Origin: Chitinilyticum aquatile DSM 21506
GTDB taxonomy: Bacteria > Pseudomonadota > Gammaproteobacteria > Burkholderiales > Chitinibacteraceae
Length of the DNA: 64,000 nt
Direction: 5' to 3'
Assembly (NCBI RefSeq): GCF_000430805.1
Contig: NZ_AUMS01000008.1
Location: 124,001-188,000 of the forward strand
Shown here: piece by piece, positions 19,391 through 28,614 of the stretch
Position numbering within the stretch: the stretch's first letter is position 1
Layout: each line of letters opens with the position of its first letter
Translations under genes and position numbers: made by a program
Notes under the pieces: generated by a model
The model's input: the letters and a program-made list of their open reading frames with translations, nothing else
Told to the model about the DNA's origin: nothing
Databases searched by the model: none

Positions 19391-20707
19391 ATGAACACGA
19401 ATTCGCTGCTTTCCCGCAGCCTTGCTGCGGTCTGGCACCCCTGCACGCAGATGAAGCACCATGAAACACTGCCCCTGTTACCGATTGCCGGCGGCGAAGG
19501 TGTCTGGCTGCAGGATTCCGACGGACGGCGTTATCTGGACGCTGTGTCGAGCTGGTGGGTCAACCTGTTCGGCCATAACGAGCCGCGCATCAAGGCAGCC
19601 ATCCGCGAGCAGCTCGACCGCATCGAGCATGTGATGCTGGCCGGCTTCACGCACGAGCCGGTGGTGGCGCTCTCGGAACAGCTGGGCGAGCTGACCGGGC
19701 TGGGCCATGCCTTCTACGGCTCGGACGGCGCCTCGGCCACGGAAATCGCACTGAAAATGGCAGCGCACTACTGGCGCAACCTCGGCCAGCCGCAGAAATC
19801 GCGGTTTGTGTATCTGCAGGACAGCTACCACGGCGAAACGCTGGGCGCGCTGTCCGTTACCGACGTGCCCATCTTCCGCAGCGCCTATGCGCCGCTGGTA
19901 CGCGACAATTTCATAGTCATGAGCCCGGACGCTCGCCGCGCCGAAGCCGGCGAAAGCGCCCGGGATGTGGCCGAACGCGCCGCGCAGGCACTGGAAACAA
20001 CGCTCGCCGCACATCACAGCGAGATTGCGGCGGTGATCGTCGAACCGCTGGTGCAGGGTGCAGCCGGCATGGCGATGTACGACCCGCTCTACCTGACACG
20101 CGCGCGCGAACTGTGCGACCGCTATCAGGTGCTGCTGATCGCCGATGAAATCGCTGTCGGCTTTGGCCGCACCGGCACACTGTTCGCCTGCGAGCAGGCC
20201 GGCATCCGCCCGGACCTGATCTGCCTGTCCAAGGGCATTACCGGGGGGTATCTGCCGCTAGCCGTTGTGCTGTGTACCGATGCGATCTATACCGCCTTTT
20301 ATGATGACAGCAGCGCGCGCGCTTTCCTGCATTCGCACTCCTACACGGGCAACCCGCTCGCCTGCGCGGCCGCCCTGGCCACGCTGGCGATTTTCCGCAG
20401 CGATGACGTGATTGCCCGCAACCGGGACAAGGCGGCACGCTGGTCGGAAGGCCCCTTTGCTGACCTGGCCGCACATCCGCGCATCCGGAACTGGCGCCAG
20501 CAAGGCATGATCTGGGCCGGCGATGTCAGCGCTGCACCGGAAGGCTTCGCCCGCAAGCTCTATCTGGCAAGTCTGCAACAGGGCATCCTGCTGCGGCCGA
20601 TAGGGTCTACCCTGTACTTCATGCCACCCTATATACTGGATGACAGCGACGCGGCATTTCTGGCCCGCGGCACCCGTGCGGCGCTGGATGCCGTACTGAA
20701 CGACTGA
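19391..20707 (+). CDS. bioA: Adenosylmethionine-8-amino-7-oxononanoate aminotransferase BioA
   Basis: 438 residues. A PLP-dependent class III aminotransferase that converts KAPA to DAPA with S-adenosylmethionine as amino donor, in biotin synthesis. Seen: VWHPCTQM near the N-terminus, YGSDGASATEIALKMA, DSYHGETLGALSVT, the PLP Asp in LLIADEIAVGFGRTGTLF, and Lys281 in CLSKGITGG as the Schiff-base lysine. The open frame extends far upstream across the antisense side of the pseudo-receiver gene, but the ATG at 19391 gives the family N-terminus. No other bio gene is in the window. It runs into the next gene after 17 bp. Confidence 0.96.
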   Translation: MNTNSLLSRSLAAVWHPCTQMKHHETLPLLPIAGGEGVWLQDSDGRRYLDAVSSWWVNLFGHNEPRIKAAIREQLDRIEHVMLAGFTHEPVVALSEQLGELTGLGHAFYGSDGASATEIALKMAAHYWRNLGQPQKSRFVYLQDSYHGETLGALSVTDVPIFRSAYAPLVRDNFIVMSPDARRAEAGESARDVAERAAQALETTLAAHHSEIAAVIVEPLVQGAAGMAMYDPLYLTRARELCDRYQVLLIADEIAVGFGRTGTLFACEQAGIRPDLICLSKGITGGYLPLAVVLCTDAIYTAFYDDSSARAFLHSHSYTGNPLACAAALATLAIFRSDDVIARNRDKAARWSEGPFADLAAHPRIRNWRQQGMIWAGDVSAAPEGFARKLYLASLQQGILLRPIGSTLYFMPPYILDDSDAAFLARGTRAALDAVLND

Positions 20708-20724
20708 CCTGCGACCCACCCATT

Positions 20725-22284
20725 ATGCCCCTGCAGCTTTCCCTGCCCGACTACGACCCCGCATTGAACGGCTCGGCCGAGACCAATCCGAAAAAGCTGA
20801 AGGAATGGCTCATCGCGCTGCCGACCGGCAATGTGCAGGAGGCAGGCCGCCAGATCAACGATGCGCTGAGTACGCTCAACCGCATCAAGCTCGACCCGGA
20901 CGAACGCGCCAGGCTGCTGAACGAATACCAGACCACGCTCGAACTGCTCTCGGGCAGTTTCGAGCTGTGCTATGCCGCCAGCGGCCTGCCGCTGAAAGAT
21001 GCCGCGCGGGCCGCTGCACAACTGGTGCGCAATCTGTGGCTGGAGCTGGCCATCGGCTGGAAACGTGCGCTGTTCGACCGCAGCGAAAAACGTTTTGTGC
21101 TGAACAACGGCAAGATCCTGCCCGGCTTCGTACTGGCGGTACTGCACTGCTACTGGCGACTCTACCAGGTAAGCTGCCGGCTCTACATGACGCTGCCACC
21201 GGGCGTCTGGCATGACGCACACCAGATGTTCCTGCTCGGCGTTGAAGGACGCTATCTCGACGAACCCAAGGAAAACGGCGCCGAGCGCTGCATTGCCGGC
21301 ATGTACAAGCGCCTCTTGATGCTGGCACTCGCTGACCCCTTGCGCTTCGCCGGACCGGAAGTCGAAAAGGTGCTGGAACTCACCGAAAGCTACGCGCATC
21401 TGGCGCATTTCCAGCCAGTCACCAAGCTCAGCAATGCTCCCGGCTTTTTCCTGATCGAGCTGGAAACCGACAAACCCGCACAATTCATCGGCACCCGCCA
21501 CATCGAACTCTCGGACGGCAAGCTGATTCTGCTCGACACGCACGAGCTGGAGCACAAGCTCAGACGGGTCGAACAGGGCATCGAAGCGAAAGCCCCCACG
21601 GCCAGCGACCGCGGCAAGGTGCTGGCCTGGCTGGAGCTGGTGCGCCGCGTGGCACGGCAGTGGACCATCACGCCGCAACGGCTGTATCAGCGCATCCCCG
21701 CCGAGTCGCTCGTCGAGCTTGCCGCCGGTCTGCGCGCAGCCACCTTCATTCTCAACAATGGCCAGGCCATCCCCGTGCAGCTGGCCGACGGCAGCACGCC
21801 GGACAGCACACAGCCGCACGCGGATGACCTGCTGCTGAGCAGCTGGCACGTTATCAACGAAAGCCCGGGGGGCTATGCCATCCGCCTGGACACCTCGCCC
21901 AGCGAGCGCCTGCGCGCCGGCGAAATCGTCGCGCTGCGCAGTGGCGTCGATGCAGGCTGGCTGGCCTGCTCGATCCGCTGGCTGCAGCAGCATGAAGATG
22001 GCGCCATCGAAATGGGCCTGCAGGTCCTCTCAGCCCGTGCCGTCCCGCTGCTCTTGCGGCCCAGCATCGGCGCCGAGCACCTGCCCTTCCTGCCCGCCCT
22101 CCTGCTGCCGGAAATTCCGGCACTGAAACAGCCGGCGCGCATCGCCGCCAGCAAGGGCGTCTACACCCCGCTGCGCGAACTGATTCTGGTCAACAGCGAC
22201 GGCGAGCAACGCGTGCGCGGCAACCGCCTGTGCGAGCAGCAGATGGGCTACGATCTGTTCGAATTCCAGCCCTCCGAAAGCTGA
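20725..22284 (+). CDS. Conserved protein with a possible C-terminal PilZ-like domain
   Basis: 519 residues, cytoplasmic, mostly alpha-helical up to about residue 330. The C-terminal part contains [15 protein letters not shown], which fits the N-x-S-x-x-G half of the PilZ c-di-GMP motif, and a beta-rich stretch follows (GEIVALRSG ... [20 protein letters not shown]). An RxxxR partner motif is not obvious, so c-di-GMP binding is unproven. The gene starts 17 bp after bioA and is probably co-transcribed with it, though the functional link is unclear. Two GGDEF proteins elsewhere in the window make c-di-GMP signalling plausible in this organism. Confidence 0.7.
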   Translation: MPLQLSLPDYDPALNGSAETNPKKLKEWLIALPTGNVQEAGRQINDALSTLNRIKLDPDERARLLNEYQTTLELLSGSFELCYAASGLPLKDAARAAAQLVRNLWLELAIGWKRALFDRSEKRFVLNNGKILPGFVLAVLHCYWRLYQVSCRLYMTLPPGVWHDAHQMFLLGVEGRYLDEPKENGAERCIAGMYKRLLMLALADPLRFAGPEVEKVLELTESYAHLAHFQPVTKLSNAPGFFLIELETDKPAQFIGTRHIELSDGKLILLDTHELEHKLRRVEQGIEAKAPTASDRGKVLAWLELVRRVARQWTITPQRLYQRIPAESLVELAAGLRAATFILNNGQAIPVQLADGSTPDSTQPHADDLLLSSWHVINESPGGYAIRLDTSPSERLRAGEIVALRSGVDAGWLACSIRWLQQHEDGAIEMGLQVLSARAVPLLLRPSIGAEHLPFLPALLLPEIPALKQPARIAASKGVYTPLRELILVNSDGEQRVRGNRLCEQQMGYDLFEFQPSES

Positions 22285-22300
22285 AGCCGGATATCTAGCG

Positions 22301-22349
22301 GGGTATACCCCTGCAGCTCTTATAAATAATGGATTTCAAGTGAATACCC
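22301..22349. repeat. Dispersed palindrome, copy 6, carrying the hemF start codon
   Basis: GGGTATACCCCTGCAGCTCTT, loop, AATGGATTTCAAGTGAATACCC. The right arm contains the GTG at 22340 that opens the hemF frame. Inner pairing is imperfect. Lies 16 bp after the stop of the preceding gene. Confidence 0.7.
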
Positions 22350-23368
22350 TGCAAGTCAAGGATTACCTGCTCACACTGCAGCAGAACATTGTTGCCACCC
22401 TCGAACAACTTGATGGCGGATGCTTCCATACCGACAGCTGGGAACGCCCCGGCGGTGGTGGCGGCGTCACCCGCGTCATCGAAGGCGGACAGCTGTTCGA
22501 GCGCGGCGGCGTGAATTTCTCGCACGTGACGGGCGACAAGCTGCCACCTTCGGCCTCGGCACATCGCCCCGAGCTGGCCGGGCGCAGCTTCGAGGCCATG
22601 GGCGTGTCGCTGGTGCTGCACCCGCGCAATCCCTACATCCCGACCGTGCACATGAATGTGCGCATGTTCATCGCTCATCCGGTTAACGATAAATCGGCAA
22701 AGAATGCGGAGGCGAGCCAAGGCGGCAAGGAAGCAGCGACGCAGCAATACCAGAGTGTATTGCGAGGAGAGGCTGACGCTGCCAACGCCGGCGCAGCCCC
22801 GCAATCACAGCCGATTTTCTGGTTTGGCGGCGGCATGGATTTGACGCCCTACTACGGCCACGAGACCGATGCCATCCATTTCCACCAGACCTGCAAGGAC
22901 GCACTCGACCCGTTTGGCGCGCGCTACTACCCCGATTTCAAGGCCTGGTGCGACCGCTACTTCTTCCTGAAGCACCGCAACGAGCCGCGCGGCATTGGCG
23001 GCGTCTTTTTCGACGATTTCAGCGAACTGGGCTTTGACGGCAGCTTTGCGCTGATGCAAGCCGTCGGCAACACCTTCCTGCCTGCCTACACGCCCATTGT
23101 CGAGCGCCGCCGCGAGCTGGAATACGGCAGCCGCGAACGCGACTGGCAGGCCTACCGGCGCGGTCGCTACGTCGAATTCAACCTCGTCTTCGATCGCGGA
23201 ACGCTGTTCGGCCTGCAATCGGGCGGGCGCACCGAATCCATCCTGATGTCGCTGCCGCCGGTGGTGAACTGGCGCTACGACTATCATCCGGAAGCCGGCA
23301 CGCCGGAAGCCGCACTATTGGCCGATTTCCTGTGCGAGCGCGACTGGCTGGGTGGCGGCGCAAAATGA
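22340..23368 (+). CDS. hemF: Oxygen-dependent coproporphyrinogen III oxidase HemF
   Basis: 342 residues. It oxidatively decarboxylates coproporphyrinogen III to protoporphyrinogen IX in aerobic haem synthesis. Core motifs are intact: [89 protein letters not shown]. coli HemF has about 299 residues; the excess is a hydrophilic insert of about 40 residues (about 115-155) between FIAHPV and QPIFWFGGG. The insert DNA contains an inverted repeat. The start is GTG, inside a dispersed repeat and without a Shine-Dalgarno sequence; no in-frame ATG precedes the conserved [10 protein letters not shown]. Confidence 0.95.
   Translation: MNTLQVKDYLLTLQQNIVATLEQLDGGCFHTDSWERPGGGGGVTRVIEGGQLFERGGVNFSHVTGDKLPPSASAHRPELAGRSFEAMGVSLVLHPRNPYIPTVHMNVRMFIAHPVNDKSAKNAEASQGGKEAATQQYQSVLRGEADAANAGAAPQSQPIFWFGGGMDLTPYYGHETDAIHFHQTCKDALDPFGARYYPDFKAWCDRYFFLKHRNEPRGIGGVFFDDFSELGFDGSFALMQAVGNTFLPAYTPIVERRRELEYGSRERDWQAYRRGRYVEFNLVFDRGTLFGLQSGGRTESILMSLPPVVNWRYDYHPEAGTPEAALLADFLCERDWLGGGAK
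22686..22806. repeat. In-frame palindromic insert inside hemF
   Basis: About 120 bases encoding the extra ~40 residues of HemF. Central inverted repeat GCAATAC, six bases, GTATTGC at 22744-22763, flanked by partly complementary purine/pyrimidine-biased arms (GGCAAGGAAGCAGCGACG and GCTGACGCTGCC). Its length keeps the hemF frame. Boundaries are estimated from the protein comparison. I found no second copy in the window. Confidence 0.55.
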
Positions 23369-23407
23369 AGCCGGGCTGAAAGCTTGATTTTCTTGGGTTT
23401 TCCCCTA

Positions 23408-23437
23408 AAGGGTGTCGCCTGCTGACGCCCTTTTTTG
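23408..23437 (+). terminator. Rho-independent terminator after hemF
   Basis: AGGGTGTC / GACGCCCT stem (one G-T pair), seven-base loop, then six T. Lies 40 bp after the hemF stop. Confidence 0.8.
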
Positions 23438-23438
23438 T

Positions 23439-23444
23439 TATAAT
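23439..23444 (+). promoter_or_regulatory. Possible -10 element for the RNase II-family gene
   Basis: A perfect TATAAT 35 bp before the start codon at 23479, immediately after the hemF terminator. No good -35 hexamer lies 16-18 bp upstream. Confidence 0.35.
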
Positions 23445-23478
23445 TCCGCCCTTTTTCCGCGCACAGCAAACACACCCC

Positions 23479-25326
23479 ATGAACGTATTTTACGAAGAAG
23501 ACGGGCACTTCAAGGTTGCCACCATCAAGGACGAGCAGCAGGCCAGCCTGATGGTGGAAGACCAGCGCGGCAAACGCTCCAAGATCAAGACCGCCAACGT
23601 ATTGCTGCGCTTTGACCGCATGGGGCTGGATGAATTTCTGAATGCGGCCGAAGCCGAGGCCGCAGGCATTGATACCGACTTCCTGTGGGAATGCTGCGGC
23701 AGCGACGAATTTGCCTTCCAGGACATTGCTTCTGAATACTTCGGTGCTGGCGCCACGCCGCAACAGCAGGCGGCGGCGGCCATCGGCCTGCATGGCGCGC
23801 CGATGTACTTCTACCGCAAGGGGCGTGGCCGCTACAAGGCCGCGCCGGAAGAAAACCTGAAGGCCGCCAAGGCCGGGGCCGAGCGCAAGGCGCGCGAGGC
23901 CGAACAGATGGCCATCTGGCAGGGCGAGCTGCAGGCCGGCACCCTGCCCGCAGCCTTCGCGCCCATCATCAACAAGCTGCTGTTCCGTCCCGACAAGAAC
24001 GGCATCGAATGGAAGGCGCTGGCCGCTGCTGCCGAAGCCGCGCAAATGTCACCCTTGCGGCTGATGCAGAAGGTCGGCGCCATTCCCAGCGTAGCGCGCT
24101 ACTTTTTCGATGAATTCCAGCACGAGCATTTCCCGAAAGGGCTGGATTTCCCCGAGTTCCCGCCTGTCACGATGCCGGACGATCTGCCGCTGGCCGATGT
24201 CGCCGGCTTCAGCATCGACGACGCCAGCACCACCGAGATCGACGACGCCTTCAGCCTGAAGCAACTGGCCAACGGCAACTGGCAGGTCGGCATCCACATT
24301 GCCGCACCGGTACTCGGCATCGCTCCGGGCTCAGCGCTCGACCAGGTCATTTTCGACCGTCTGTCCACCGTCTACATGCCGGGCGACAAGATCACCATGC
24401 TGCCCGACGCGGCCGTCGACGTGTTCACGCTGAAAGAAGGTGCCGCGCGGCCGGCACTGTCGATGTATCTGGAAGTGAACGCCGGCTATGAAATTCTCAG
24501 CCACCGCTCCTGCATCGAGCTGGTTCCCATCGCCGCCAACCTGCGGCACGACCAGATCGAGCCGCTGTTCAACGAAGAAACCGCCGGGCGTGAAGGCTCG
24601 CCCGATTTCCAGTGGAAGGACGAGCTGACCTGGCTGTGGCGCATGGCCGGCGAGCTGGAAGGCCGCCGCGGCAAGGCGGAGAACCAGATCCAGCGCCTGG
24701 ATTACAGCTTCAGCATCGACCGCGATGGCGAACAGGAAACCGTGCGCATCATTCCGCGCAAGCGCGGCGCGCCGATGGACAAGCTCGTGGCCGAGCTGAT
24801 GATTCTGGTCAACAGCCAGTGGGGCAAGGATCTGCGCGACGCGCAGATCGCCGGCATCTACCGAGCCCAGGTGGCTGGGCGCGTGCGCATGACCACGCAG
24901 CCGGGCCAGCACATCGGGCTGGGCGTCGAATGCTACGCCTGGTCATCGTCTCCGCTGCGCCGCGCGGTGGATTTCGTGAACCAGACCCAGCTGATTGCAC
25001 TGCTGCGCAATGAAAAACCGCGCTTTGCCAAGAATGATGCCGAGCTTTTCAGCATCATCTCCAGCTTCGATACTGCCTACGCCGCCTACGCCGACTTCCA
25101 GGACAAGATGGAACGCTACTGGTGCCTGCGCTATATCGAACAGGAAGGCATGAAAGAACTGTCCGCCAGCGTAATCAAGGAAAACCTGGTGCGCATCGAC
25201 AGCATGCCGCTGGTCGTCCGCGTGGGCGGTCTGCCCGAACTGCCGGCCGGCACCAACATCAAACTGCAGGTACTGGGCATTGATTATCTGGACCTTCATG
25301 CCGATCTGCGCATGGCGACCCTCTGA
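23479..25326 (+). CDS. RNB-domain exoribonuclease (RNase II family)
   Basis: 615 residues; a 3'-to-5' processive exoribonuclease of the RNase II/R family. The catalytic RNB region starts at about residue 235 with DVAGFSIDDASTTEIDDAFS, holding the acidic metal ligands, and continues through HIAAPV, DRLSTVYMPGDKITMLP and VAELMILVNSQWGKDL. The C-terminus ends in a short barrel-like stretch (VRVGGLPELPAGTNIKLQVLGID) instead of a full S1 domain. It is slightly shorter than E. coli RNase II (644). The N-terminal region (MNVFYEEDGHFKVATIKDEQQAS) resembles the divergent beta/gammaproteobacterial branch. Monocistronic between the hemF terminator and the next gene 151 bp on. Confidence 0.9.
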   Translation: MNVFYEEDGHFKVATIKDEQQASLMVEDQRGKRSKIKTANVLLRFDRMGLDEFLNAAEAEAAGIDTDFLWECCGSDEFAFQDIASEYFGAGATPQQQAAAAIGLHGAPMYFYRKGRGRYKAAPEENLKAAKAGAERKAREAEQMAIWQGELQAGTLPAAFAPIINKLLFRPDKNGIEWKALAAAAEAAQMSPLRLMQKVGAIPSVARYFFDEFQHEHFPKGLDFPEFPPVTMPDDLPLADVAGFSIDDASTTEIDDAFSLKQLANGNWQVGIHIAAPVLGIAPGSALDQVIFDRLSTVYMPGDKITMLPDAAVDVFTLKEGAARPALSMYLEVNAGYEILSHRSCIELVPIAANLRHDQIEPLFNEETAGREGSPDFQWKDELTWLWRMAGELEGRRGKAENQIQRLDYSFSIDRDGEQETVRIIPRKRGAPMDKLVAELMILVNSQWGKDLRDAQIAGIYRAQVAGRVRMTTQPGQHIGLGVECYAWSSSPLRRAVDFVNQTQLIALLRNEKPRFAKNDAELFSIISSFDTAYAAYADFQDKMERYWCLRYIEQEGMKELSASVIKENLVRIDSMPLVVRVGGLPELPAGTNIKLQVLGIDYLDLHADLRMATL

Positions 25327-25477
25327 TCACATTGCAGCCGGCAGGGCGAGGCAAGCCCCGGATGATCGACCATTCATGTTCTACTTCGCATACACTTGCG
25401 CCGGCCGGGCCGGCAATCACCGAGCCCCGGCCGCGAGCTGAACTTACCGCCAGGCACCGCCGAACACGAGAACCAGC

Positions 25478-26056
25478 ATGCTTCCGAACCGACCACTGAA
25501 CGAATACCTGCCGCAGAAATTCGCCAATGGCGAACAGGTGCGGCAATTCTCCAAACCCTGCATCCAGTGCGGCGCCATGCTGCATGCCCGCAACATGCAC
25601 GGTGTCGCCCGGCTGGTGGAGGAACACATCGCCATCGCGGCCAGTGCACAGTGCCCGCAGTGCGGTACCCGCTTCGGCGTCGCCTGCGTGATCGACAGCA
25701 ACAAGCGCGTGCGCCGCGTCATCCTGCCGCGCCCGCTGTTCAATCTCTATCTGCGCTATCTGCCCATGCAGGCTGGTGAAACGCCGGCGGGCAGCAAACT
25801 CGACGAAGTCAGCGTCCCCACTCCCGCAAGTCCCGCCCCTGCCACGGCCGCCTCACCGCAGCCGGCGGCGATGGCAGGCGACGGCAGCATCGTCCGGGCA
25901 GCTGACAGCGTGGGCCGCTACCAGGACCGGCCGATACCAGCCTGGGTCGAAGTTGGCGGCCGTCGCCTGCAGTTCGACCGCGTTGCCCTGAATGCCGGGG
26001 CCGTGCAAACCGGCGAATATCTGCTGGATGGCTGCCTTGTTTACCGTCCGCTTTGA
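25478..26056 (+). CDS. Zinc-ribbon-like protein of unknown function
   Basis: 192 residues, no signal peptide or membrane helix. Two CxxCG knuckles, CIQCG at about 28-32 and CPQCG at about 57-61, with 24 residues between, form a likely zinc ribbon near the N-terminus. A Pro/Ala/Ser-rich linker of about 30 residues follows (about 108-142), then a compact C-terminal domain ([32 protein letters not shown]). I do not recognise the family. The Shine-Dalgarno is weak. The next gene, panD, has its own promoter candidate. Confidence 0.65.
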   Translation: MLPNRPLNEYLPQKFANGEQVRQFSKPCIQCGAMLHARNMHGVARLVEEHIAIAASAQCPQCGTRFGVACVIDSNKRVRRVILPRPLFNLYLRYLPMQAGETPAGSKLDEVSVPTPASPAPATAASPQPAAMAGDGSIVRAADSVGRYQDRPIPAWVEVGGRRLQFDRVALNAGAVQTGEYLLDGCLVYRPL

Positions 26057-26086
26057 TATCGGGCAGGAAAAGCTTGTCGGATACGC

Positions 26087-26114
26087 TTGGCTTTTCCGCC
26101 CAGCGTTTTATAAT
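26087..26114 (+). promoter_or_regulatory. Candidate sigma-70 promoter of panD
   Basis: TTGGCT, 16-base spacer, TATAAT. The -10 is perfect and ends 37 bp before the panD ATG, downstream of the stop of the preceding gene. Confidence 0.6.
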
Positions 26115-26151
26115 CGCACCCTTTCCGTGCACTGAAAGGCAGGAGACGTAC

Positions 26152-26532
26152 ATGCAACGCTCGATGCTGAAATCCAAAATCCACCGCGTGACCGCGACCC
26201 ACGCCGAACTGCATTACGAAGGTTCGTGCGCCATCGACGAGGCACTGCTGGAAGCGGCCAACATCCGTGAATACGAAGAAATCCACATCTGGAACATCAA
26301 TAACGGCGCGCGCTTTTCCACCTATGCCATCAAGGGGGCCCGCGGCTCCGGCATCATTTCGGTAAACGGCTCGGCCGCACGCCACGCCCAGGTCGGCGAC
26401 CTGCTGATCATCGCGACCTTTGCGCAGTACGACGAGGCCGATCTTGGCGATCATCATCCGACGCTGGTGTACGTGGACTCCGCCAACCGCATGACCAATG
26501 TGAAGAACGCGATTCCGACGCAGGCAGCCTGA
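26152..26532 (+). CDS. panD: Aspartate 1-decarboxylase PanD
   Basis: 126 residues. It makes beta-alanine from L-aspartate for pantothenate synthesis. PanD is a pyruvoyl enzyme that cleaves itself between Gly24 and Ser25; the motif [10 protein letters not shown] is intact. Also seen: [12 protein letters not shown]-like opening ([12 protein letters not shown]), Y58-region [15 protein letters not shown] and [25 protein letters not shown] before the ATG at 26152 fixes the start. Own promoter upstream and strong terminator downstream. panB and panC are in a separate operon at 40-43 kb. Confidence 0.97.
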   Translation: MQRSMLKSKIHRVTATHAELHYEGSCAIDEALLEAANIREYEEIHIWNINNGARFSTYAIKGARGSGIISVNGSAARHAQVGDLLIIATFAQYDEADLGDHHPTLVYVDSANRMTNVKNAIPTQAA

Positions 26533-26547
26533 GCGCGTCGCGCCAGC

Positions 26548-26584
26548 AACAACAAAGCCACCCTCGGGTGGCTTTGTTGTTTTC
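26548..26584 (+). terminator. Rho-independent terminator after panD
   Basis: Long near-perfect stem ACAACAAAGCCACCC / GGGTGGCTTTGTTGT with a tight loop, followed by TTTC. It abuts a copy of the dispersed palindrome, showing that the palindrome is not simply the terminator here. Confidence 0.88.
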
Positions 26585-26585
26585 A

Positions 26586-26634
26586 GGGTATATGGTCACA
26601 GCCCTTCATGGCAAAGGGCTGCACGGCAATACCC
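26586..26634. repeat. Dispersed palindrome, copy 7
   Basis: GGGTATATGGTCACAGCCCTT, loop, AAAGGGCTGCACGGCAATACCC. Between the panD terminator and, 4 bp on, the stop codon of the convergent phosphatase gene. The outer left arm is of the TATATG type and the outer right arm of the GCAATA type, as if two subtypes had mixed. Confidence 0.8.
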
Positions 26635-26638
26635 CGTG

Positions 26639-27553
26639 CTATTTGGAATATTTGGCAATCGCCGACTGGATTTCCTGGATCGCGCGCTCGATGTCATCGT
26701 CGGTAATGTCGCTGACCTGCTTGATCGACAGCGGGTCGACATGCGTGCTGATCGTGAACTGGTCGAGTTTCTGCGTGGATACCAGACCGGGCTCGTTCGG
26801 ATCAGGCTCGATATCCTCGTGCCAGTTGATCGCCAGCGCAGTGAGGTTGTCGCCATACTTGCCACCACGGAATTCGGCACGATCCATCAGCTGCGGCACG
26901 GCAAACAGCACCGGGAAGGACGACATGAAATGCGTGAGCTCGGCATCGACCGTCGAGCCCCAGAAACCGTCGGTGCACAGCAGGATGCTGTCACCATCCT
27001 GCAGCGGCACCTTGCCGCCGACTTCCACCTCGGGCGTCATGCTGCCGCCCAGGCAGTTGTAGATCTTGTTGCGCTCGGGATGCACCGCCGCCTCGGCCGC
27101 CGTGATCATGCCGGAATCCATCAGCTTGCGGACCTTGGAGTGATCGCGCGTCATGGCTACAACGGTGTCCTTGCGGATCAGATAAAGTCGCGAATCACCG
27201 ACATGCGCCCAGTAGGCCATGCCGTCCTGCACGATGCAGGCGACCGCCGTCGTGCGCGGAATTTCCAGCAGGTGGTGGTTGCCGGCGTAGTTGTAGATGG
27301 CATCATGGCTTTTCAGCAGCGCATCTTCCAGAAACTCCAGTGGCCGGTGGATGATGGGATTGGCCTTCTGCTGGAACTGGTCCGAGAGCAGCTGCACCAC
27401 GATCTGCGCGGCCACTTCACCGTGCAGATGCCCGCCCATCCCGTCCGCCACCACCAGCAGCAGCGCCTCGCGGCTGTAGGAATAGCCGACACGGTCCTGA
27501 TTGTATTTGCGGCCACCCTGGCGACTGTCCTGATAAACCGTGAATTTCATCAA
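26639..27553 (-). CDS. PP2C-family Ser/Thr protein phosphatase
   Basis: 304 residues, cytoplasmic. PP2C metal-binding motifs are present: QDR with Asp20, VADGMGGH with Asp37, THVGDSRLYLI (here AHVGDSRLYLI), TRDHS and LLCTDGFWGS. It should remove phosphate from Ser/Thr, most likely including substrates of the kinase encoded immediately upstream (four bases apart). ATG at 27553 or the next codon are both possible starts. The C-terminal ~50 residues contain an acidic linker outside the PP2C fold. Confidence 0.92.
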   Translation of the reverse strand: MMKFTVYQDSRQGGRKYNQDRVGYSYSREALLLVVADGMGGHLHGEVAAQIVVQLLSDQFQQKANPIIHRPLEFLEDALLKSHDAIYNYAGNHHLLEIPRTTAVACIVQDGMAYWAHVGDSRLYLIRKDTVVAMTRDHSKVRKLMDSGMITAAEAAVHPERNKIYNCLGGSMTPEVEVGGKVPLQDGDSILLCTDGFWGSTVDAELTHFMSSFPVLFAVPQLMDRAEFRGGKYGDNLTALAINWHEDIEPDPNEPGLVSTQKLDQFTISTHVDPLSIKQVSDITDDDIERAIQEIQSAIAKYSK

Positions 27554-27557
27554 GCAC

Positions 27558-28523
27558 TCACTCCCTGTTGCGCGGCATGGTCATATTGATCCACGCACGC
27601 TTGATGGTGGCGACCAGCGAGCTGCGGCGCACGGGCTTGGAGGCCGGCTCCAGCAGCGTTTTCTGGATTTGCGGCACGCTCTGCGGCCGCAGCGTAGGGT
27701 CAAGCCGCAGGCACTGATGGATCAGCTCCAGCAACTCGGGGGAATAGCGGTCACCGTACTTGTGGGTCAGGTGTTCCAGCTTGTCTTCCTTCTCGCGCGC
27801 ATCGGCCGATTGCGGCGCCGTGCCGGCGATGCACGCATACATCGTTGCACCCACGCCGTAGATGTCGGTCCAGGGCCCGAGCTGCTCCTTCTTGCGATAC
27901 TGTTCGGGCGCGGCGAAACCGGGCGTGTACATCGGCGTGAGGCGGGAGTGCTCGGTAGTCAGTGACTGCCGGGCCGAGCCGAAATCCAGCAGTACCGGCG
28001 AACCATCCTTGCGGATGTAGATATTGGCCGGCTTGATGTCGAGGTGCAGCAGCTTGTTGAGGTGCACCTCGCGCAAGCCGTTGAGCAGATGGAAAAACAC
28101 ATGACGGATCAGGTTCTCGTCCACGCCTTCACGGCCGAACTTGAGCTGGATTTCCTTCTGCAGCGTGCGTCCGCGCTCGTATTCCATCACCATGTAGACG
28201 GTTTCGTTGGCGCGGAAGAAATTGATCACGCGTACGATGTTCGGATGCTGGATGCGGGCGAGCGTCTTGCCTTCCTCGAAGAAGCATTTCAGGCCATGGC
28301 GAAACAGCGCCAGATTCTCGTCGCTGGTCGCCTGCACCACCGCCACGCCTTCGCGGCGCAGCGCCAGCGAATTGGGCAGGTATTCCTTGATGGCAACGGG
28401 ATAATCGTTTTCGTCGTGCGCCAGATAGACGATACTGAACCCGCCCGCAGACAAGAGCTTGGCGATGGTGTAATTCTGGAGCTGGAATCCGCGTGCTAAC
28501 GGTTGATTGCTGGGGGTGGCCAT
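27558..28523 (-). CDS. Hanks-type Ser/Thr protein kinase, soluble
   Basis: 321 residues, essentially only a kinase domain without a membrane helix or PASTA repeats. Seen: modified Gly loop SAGGFSIVYLA, catalytic Lys46 in VAIKEYLP, catalytic loop HLDIKPAN with Asp162 (HLD instead of HRD, a non-RD kinase), and LLDFGSARQ with Asp180. Activation segment ends TPGFAAPEQY. The C-terminus is basic. It leads a two-gene operon with the PP2C phosphatase and is divergent from yicC, 91 bp away. A kinase/phosphatase pair beside yicC is found in several betaproteobacteria (recalled). Confidence 0.92.
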   Translation of the reverse strand: MATPSNQPLARGFQLQNYTIAKLLSAGGFSIVYLAHDENDYPVAIKEYLPNSLALRREGVAVVQATSDENLALFRHGLKCFFEEGKTLARIQHPNIVRVINFFRANETVYMVMEYERGRTLQKEIQLKFGREGVDENLIRHVFFHLLNGLREVHLNKLLHLDIKPANIYIRKDGSPVLLDFGSARQSLTTEHSRLTPMYTPGFAAPEQYRKKEQLGPWTDIYGVGATMYACIAGTAPQSADAREKEDKLEHLTHKYGDRYSPELLELIHQCLRLDPTLRPQSVPQIQKTLLEPASKPVRRSSLVATIKRAWINMTMPRNRE

Positions 28524-28614
28524 CCGCTTTCGTTATACTTGTGAAGCCTGATTTGAATTGTGATTGCTGCACTGCCCAAATGTAAAGGACAGTCTCACTA
28601 AATGGATACCTGCA

